Below are positions 61,806 through 64,000 of a stretch of DNA of 64,000 nucleotides, one piece after another. The DNA is from Stomorhina lunata (taxonomy: Eukaryota > Arthropoda > Insecta > Diptera > Rhiniidae): positions 78,654,040-78,718,039 of the forward strand of contig OW121741.1 in the NCBI GenBank assembly GCA_933228675.1, written 5' to 3'. Both the position numbers and the translations under genes were made by a program. Below the pieces are notes generated by a model. That model had not been told where the DNA came from, ran no database searches, and saw nothing but the letters and a program-made list of their open reading frames with translations. Numbering within the stretch: the stretch's first letter is position 1; every line of letters starts with the position of its first letter.

Positions 61806-61917
61806 TTTGCTGACATGTTGCAGTTGCAATAATTATAGTTAATGTTGTTGTTGTGTCTGCTTTATGGTTATCATACTAATAGAGTTTGTTGTTGTTATTA
61901 CTGACACAGTGTTAACT

Positions 61918-61929
61918 CCTCCCCCTTTA
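61918..61929 (-). other. Polypurine tract
   Basis: AAAGGGGGAGG on the minus strand immediately before AGTTAAC, the LTR start. This is the primer for plus-strand DNA synthesis in LTR retroelements and fixes the LTR boundary. Confidence 0.85.
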
Positions 61930-61954
61930 AGTTCATACGTCCTCGTATGAATAA

Positions 61955-63487
61955 CTAGAAAAATGGGAGGTTGTGAATCCTCTTGTTTTTGACGCTTAGT
62001 GATGGTAATGACAAGGAAACTTCCGGATTAACGTGTAATTTATCATCTTCTACAGTCTCCACTTGTCTTCCCAAGTTTGGTGATTGTTCACGTGTTCCAG
62101 ATGACTTGTTTTCTAATTCAGTAGTTTCGTTTCTCTTCCTTCTCATCATAAAAGCAATAATAACCAATATTGTTATGGCTATTATAAGTCCAAGATTAAC
62201 AGAAAGATTGATTTTATTCTCGACTTGTAATTTTTCGATTAAGTGAGAATTGTTGACATTAACGGCCTCCATTCTTTCCAGTGTTATTACTTGTTCTTGG
62301 AAATTCGCATTACTTGGCTGCAGCAATGCGGGTAATGGCTTCGTAAGGGACACTTGGGTTGTCAGGTAAGTCTGATTTCGAATTCGTACTGTGGAATTTA
62401 GGTGATGAATTATAAAGGTGCCATCTATGTTGATAGTCGAATTGTCTATTTCAATTTGGCCTTTGAATTGGTTCAGCAGTACCATACTTTCGTCTATCTT
62501 TTCTACTAGTGCCACGTGCTCATCATTAGTTGTTGTACAGCGGGATGCTTTACTCTTCAGAAGGTTTGGGATGCACTCTGATTCACTTATGTCTATAATA
62601 TTGTCCATTTCGCAAATACTTAATTTATTATAGTCTTTGCAATCATTTTTAATTCCAAATATCTTATTATAACATTTCAATATTTTCTTAAAATTCGTTC
62701 TAATTATTACATTGTTTTTTCTTACAGGTCTAATTGAGAATTCGTTACAAGTTTCTTTACTGGTTGTTGGGATATTTACTATGTAAATTATTTCTTTATC
62801 ATTTGATGCAATTTTAACTTTCGAAAAATTTAATAATTCGTCCATATTACCGAATGGAATGTTGTCATTGTAAAAAATTTCTCTCAAAATATTAATTTCA
62901 ATATCAGAAAAAATAAATGAATTTACTATGTTTGCTTTAGCCCAATGAATGGCATATTCGATATTAGACAATTCTTCTTTAACAATTTCCAATTTATACT
63001 TAAATTCTAACAAATTATCTTCCTTAATTTCTTTTTCTAAAAATTTGGAAATATTGTTGGTCATATTTGAGAGTCTATTAACCTTTTCCAGAGTTAACTG
63101 ATTAATTACAATTTGGTTATTATTGGTGTCTAGGACATTGTTAATTTTATCTTTTATTATCTCAAAATCGTGGTGATCCGGACTACCGGCCAACCACTTC
63201 CAAGCACTGCCAATAAAGTCCAAAGACCTTTTTGTCCTTGTCTTAGATTTTAGTCTGGATAAACAGGATTTCATTTGGGATATGGTGTAGGATATGTAAG
63301 GTAATAGTTGAGTGTCAGCATTGTTGTTAAGGTTAATTCCGTTTTCCAATCTTTCTATCAAATTTTCGTATTCCCCTAAGTCGATAGTATGGATAAGTTT
63401 AAATACGCCAGTTTGAATTTTTGCTGAGCCTGTATTGATCACAACTAGTCTAGAATTCGAGTAGTCCATTATCTGGAACTCACTCAT
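61955..63487 (-). CDS. env: Errantivirus envelope protein (insect endogenous retrovirus)
   Basis: A 510-residue intact frame from the first ATG. A furin-type cleavage site RTKR at residues 84-87 is followed by a hydrophobic/aromatic segment (about 88-100), as in the baculovirus F-like Env of gypsy-type errantiviruses. Residues 110-210 are heptad-like and predicted helical. Cysteines cluster in the 240-330 region. A membrane segment at about 427-448 is followed by a basic RRKR stop-transfer and a ~62-residue tail. The same frame is open upstream of the ATG to a stop near 63590, overlapping the end of pol, and the segment just before the ATG is hydrophobic. Env mRNA of such elements is spliced, so the true start is probably elsewhere. 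No stops or frameshifts are seen. Confidence 0.88.
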   Translation of the reverse strand: MSEFQIMDYSNSRLVVINTGSAKIQTGVFKLIHTIDLGEYENLIERLENGINLNNNADTQLLPYISYTISQMKSCLSRLKSKTRTKRSLDFIGSAWKWLAGSPDHHDFEIIKDKINNVLDTNNNQIVINQLTLEKVNRLSNMTNNISKFLEKEIKEDNLLEFKYKLEIVKEELSNIEYAIHWAKANIVNSFIFSDIEINILREIFYNDNIPFGNMDELLNFSKVKIASNDKEIIYIVNIPTTSKETCNEFSIRPVRKNNVIIRTNFKKILKCYNKIFGIKNDCKDYNKLSICEMDNIIDISESECIPNLLKSKASRCTTTNDEHVALVEKIDESMVLLNQFKGQIEIDNSTINIDGTFIIHHLNSTVRIRNQTYLTTQVSLTKPLPALLQPSNANFQEQVITLERMEAVNVNNSHLIEKLQVENKINLSVNLGLIIAITILVIIAFMMRRKRNETTELENKSSGTREQSPNLGRQVETVEDDKLHVNPEVSLSLPSLSVKNKRIHNLPFF

Positions 63488-63489
63488 GG

Positions 63490-63520
63490 AGGCTGCAACC
63501 AGAGAAAGTAACCTGTAATA
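63490..63520 (-). promoter_or_regulatory. Candidate splice acceptor for env mRNA
   Basis: On the minus strand a pyrimidine-rich stretch ending CTTTCTCTGGTTGCAG lies just before the first env ATG; a second AG (TTTATTACAG) lies 20 bases upstream. Errantivirus env is made from a spliced subgenomic RNA in the families studied. Using the upstream AG keeps the hydrophobic leader; using the downstream AG removes it. Confidence 0.5.
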
Positions 63521-63534
63521 AAGTACAGTAAGAA

Positions 63535-64000
63535 TTAATTCCTTATGTGTTTCTTGTGTACTATTCTCCCGCTTTCAGTCACTACAGTGGAATGTCTATT
63601 TTCCTTTACCAGTTCCCGTTTGAATTTCTCGGTCAATTTCGTACCAAGTCTTTTATTTATTTTAACAAAAATCTCTTGTCCGGGTATGTATTGCTTGATT
63701 TCCGTCTTGTTTTTATTATGATAATCTAAGTCCTTTTCCTGTTTCCTTTTCAGTTTATCGATGTTATTCTGTCTTGTTCGTTCGTAGCTTCCTGGAGAAA
63801 AATCTACTGTCCTCCCGAAAAACATGTCTACTGGCTTCCTACCTATTGTGGAATGTATGGAATGGTTGTATTCATTGACAGATCGTTCCAATAATTCTTC
63901 AAAATCTCTACAGATCCCCTCGTCCTTAAGACATCTCAAAATTTCTGCCAAAGTCGAATGAAATCTTTCAATCTGACCATTTGCTTCGCTCCTATAGGGT
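63535..64000 (-). CDS. pol: Errantivirus Pol polyprotein, integrase C-terminal part (partial)
   Basis: The frame is open from the window edge to TAA at 63535. It begins NGQIERFHSTLAEILR-like (63981-63940), containing the third (glutamate) residue of the DDE integrase catalytic triad, then YNHSIHSTIGRKPVDMFFG. The C-terminal domain has a basic DKLKRKQEKD helix, a PGQEIFVK strand, and a final TESGRIVHKKHIRN. The first ATG-like start in this frame is irrelevant because the gene continues beyond 64000. It overlaps the upstream extension of the env frame by about 55 bases in a different reading frame, the usual pol/env arrangement. Protease, reverse transcriptase and gag would lie outside. Confidence 0.9.
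   Translation of the reverse strand, partial: PYRSEANGQIERFHSTLAEILRCLKDEGICRDFEELLERSVNEYNHSIHSTIGRKPVDMFFGRTVDFSPGSYERTRQNNIDKLKRKQEKDLDYHNKNKTEIKQYIPGQEIFVKINKRLGTKLTEKFKRELVKENRHSTVVTESGRIVHKKHIRN

Larger units (their letters stand above)
61502..61917 (-). repeat. 3' LTR of an errantivirus
   Basis: On the minus strand it begins AGTTAAC directly after the polypurine tract and ends near TTTTAATT against a TA-rich flank, about 416 bases. AGTTA...TAATT ends fit insect errantivirus LTRs as I recall them. It holds AATAAA signals (for example 61588-61583), a perfect 9-bp hairpin and a 55-bp tandem duplication. The downstream target duplication cannot be checked because the 5' LTR lies outside the window. 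The outer boundary is uncertain by several bases. Confidence 0.75.

Overview
The window looks like intergenic and intronic DNA of a higher fly (Diptera, probably a calyptrate such as a blowfly or house-fly relative). Signs are the very AT-rich base composition, short introns, an arthropod-type cuticular protein gene, an insect errantivirus (Ty3/Gypsy with env), RTE-, Jockey- and Tc1/mariner-type elements, and a dispersed repeat with TATACCC hairpin ends and a GTCCGTCTGTCTG stretch that I recall as common in calyptrate genomes. There is a 200-base run of N at 10865-11064. Most of the sequence is satellite, minisatellite or decayed transposon.

Layout. 1-3878: 11-bp satellite array I. 3879-8900: AT-rich DNA with a 190-bp duplication and a 29-bp minisatellite. 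8900-14735: dispersed repeat family A, the gap, and a block of degenerate modules. 14960-16424: a dead Tc1-like transposon carrying a nested 772-bp miniature element. 18806-21572: a second 29-bp minisatellite. 21600-25005: an RTE-type LINE split by a 2,020-bp hAT-like element with a perfect 8-bp target duplication. 25419-25847: an internally deleted mariner-like element. 26581-29449: a cuticular-protein gene on the minus strand whose only visible intron holds satellite array II. 30780-33906: two further 29-bp arrays. 34537-34743: a small unannotated spliced reading frame. 35063-40292: satellite array III. 41669-44830: family B repeat, split by a 2,280-bp hAT-like element, itself carrying a fold-back element and a TA microsatellite. 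45370-46790: two broken LINE reverse transcriptases. 47750-51910 and 52815-56060: large 29-bp and 31-bp minisatellites, the first carrying two inverted-repeat insertions. 56576-57630: 5' leader and first coding exon of an unrecognised host gene. 57689-60869: a miniature transposon and family A and B copies. 61502-64000: the 3' end of an errantivirus on the minus strand (3' LTR, polypurine tract, env, end of pol/integrase), running off the window.

Only three host genes are supported: the cuticular protein, the small spliced frame, and the exon at 56903-57630. Three observations stand out. First, a gene with a two-codon first exon is separated from its second exon by a satellite array. Second, at least six minisatellites share a 29-bp (or 31-bp) dyad-symmetric repeat plan although their sequences differ. 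Third, several nested insertions can be ordered in time from target-site duplications and uninterrupted paralogues.
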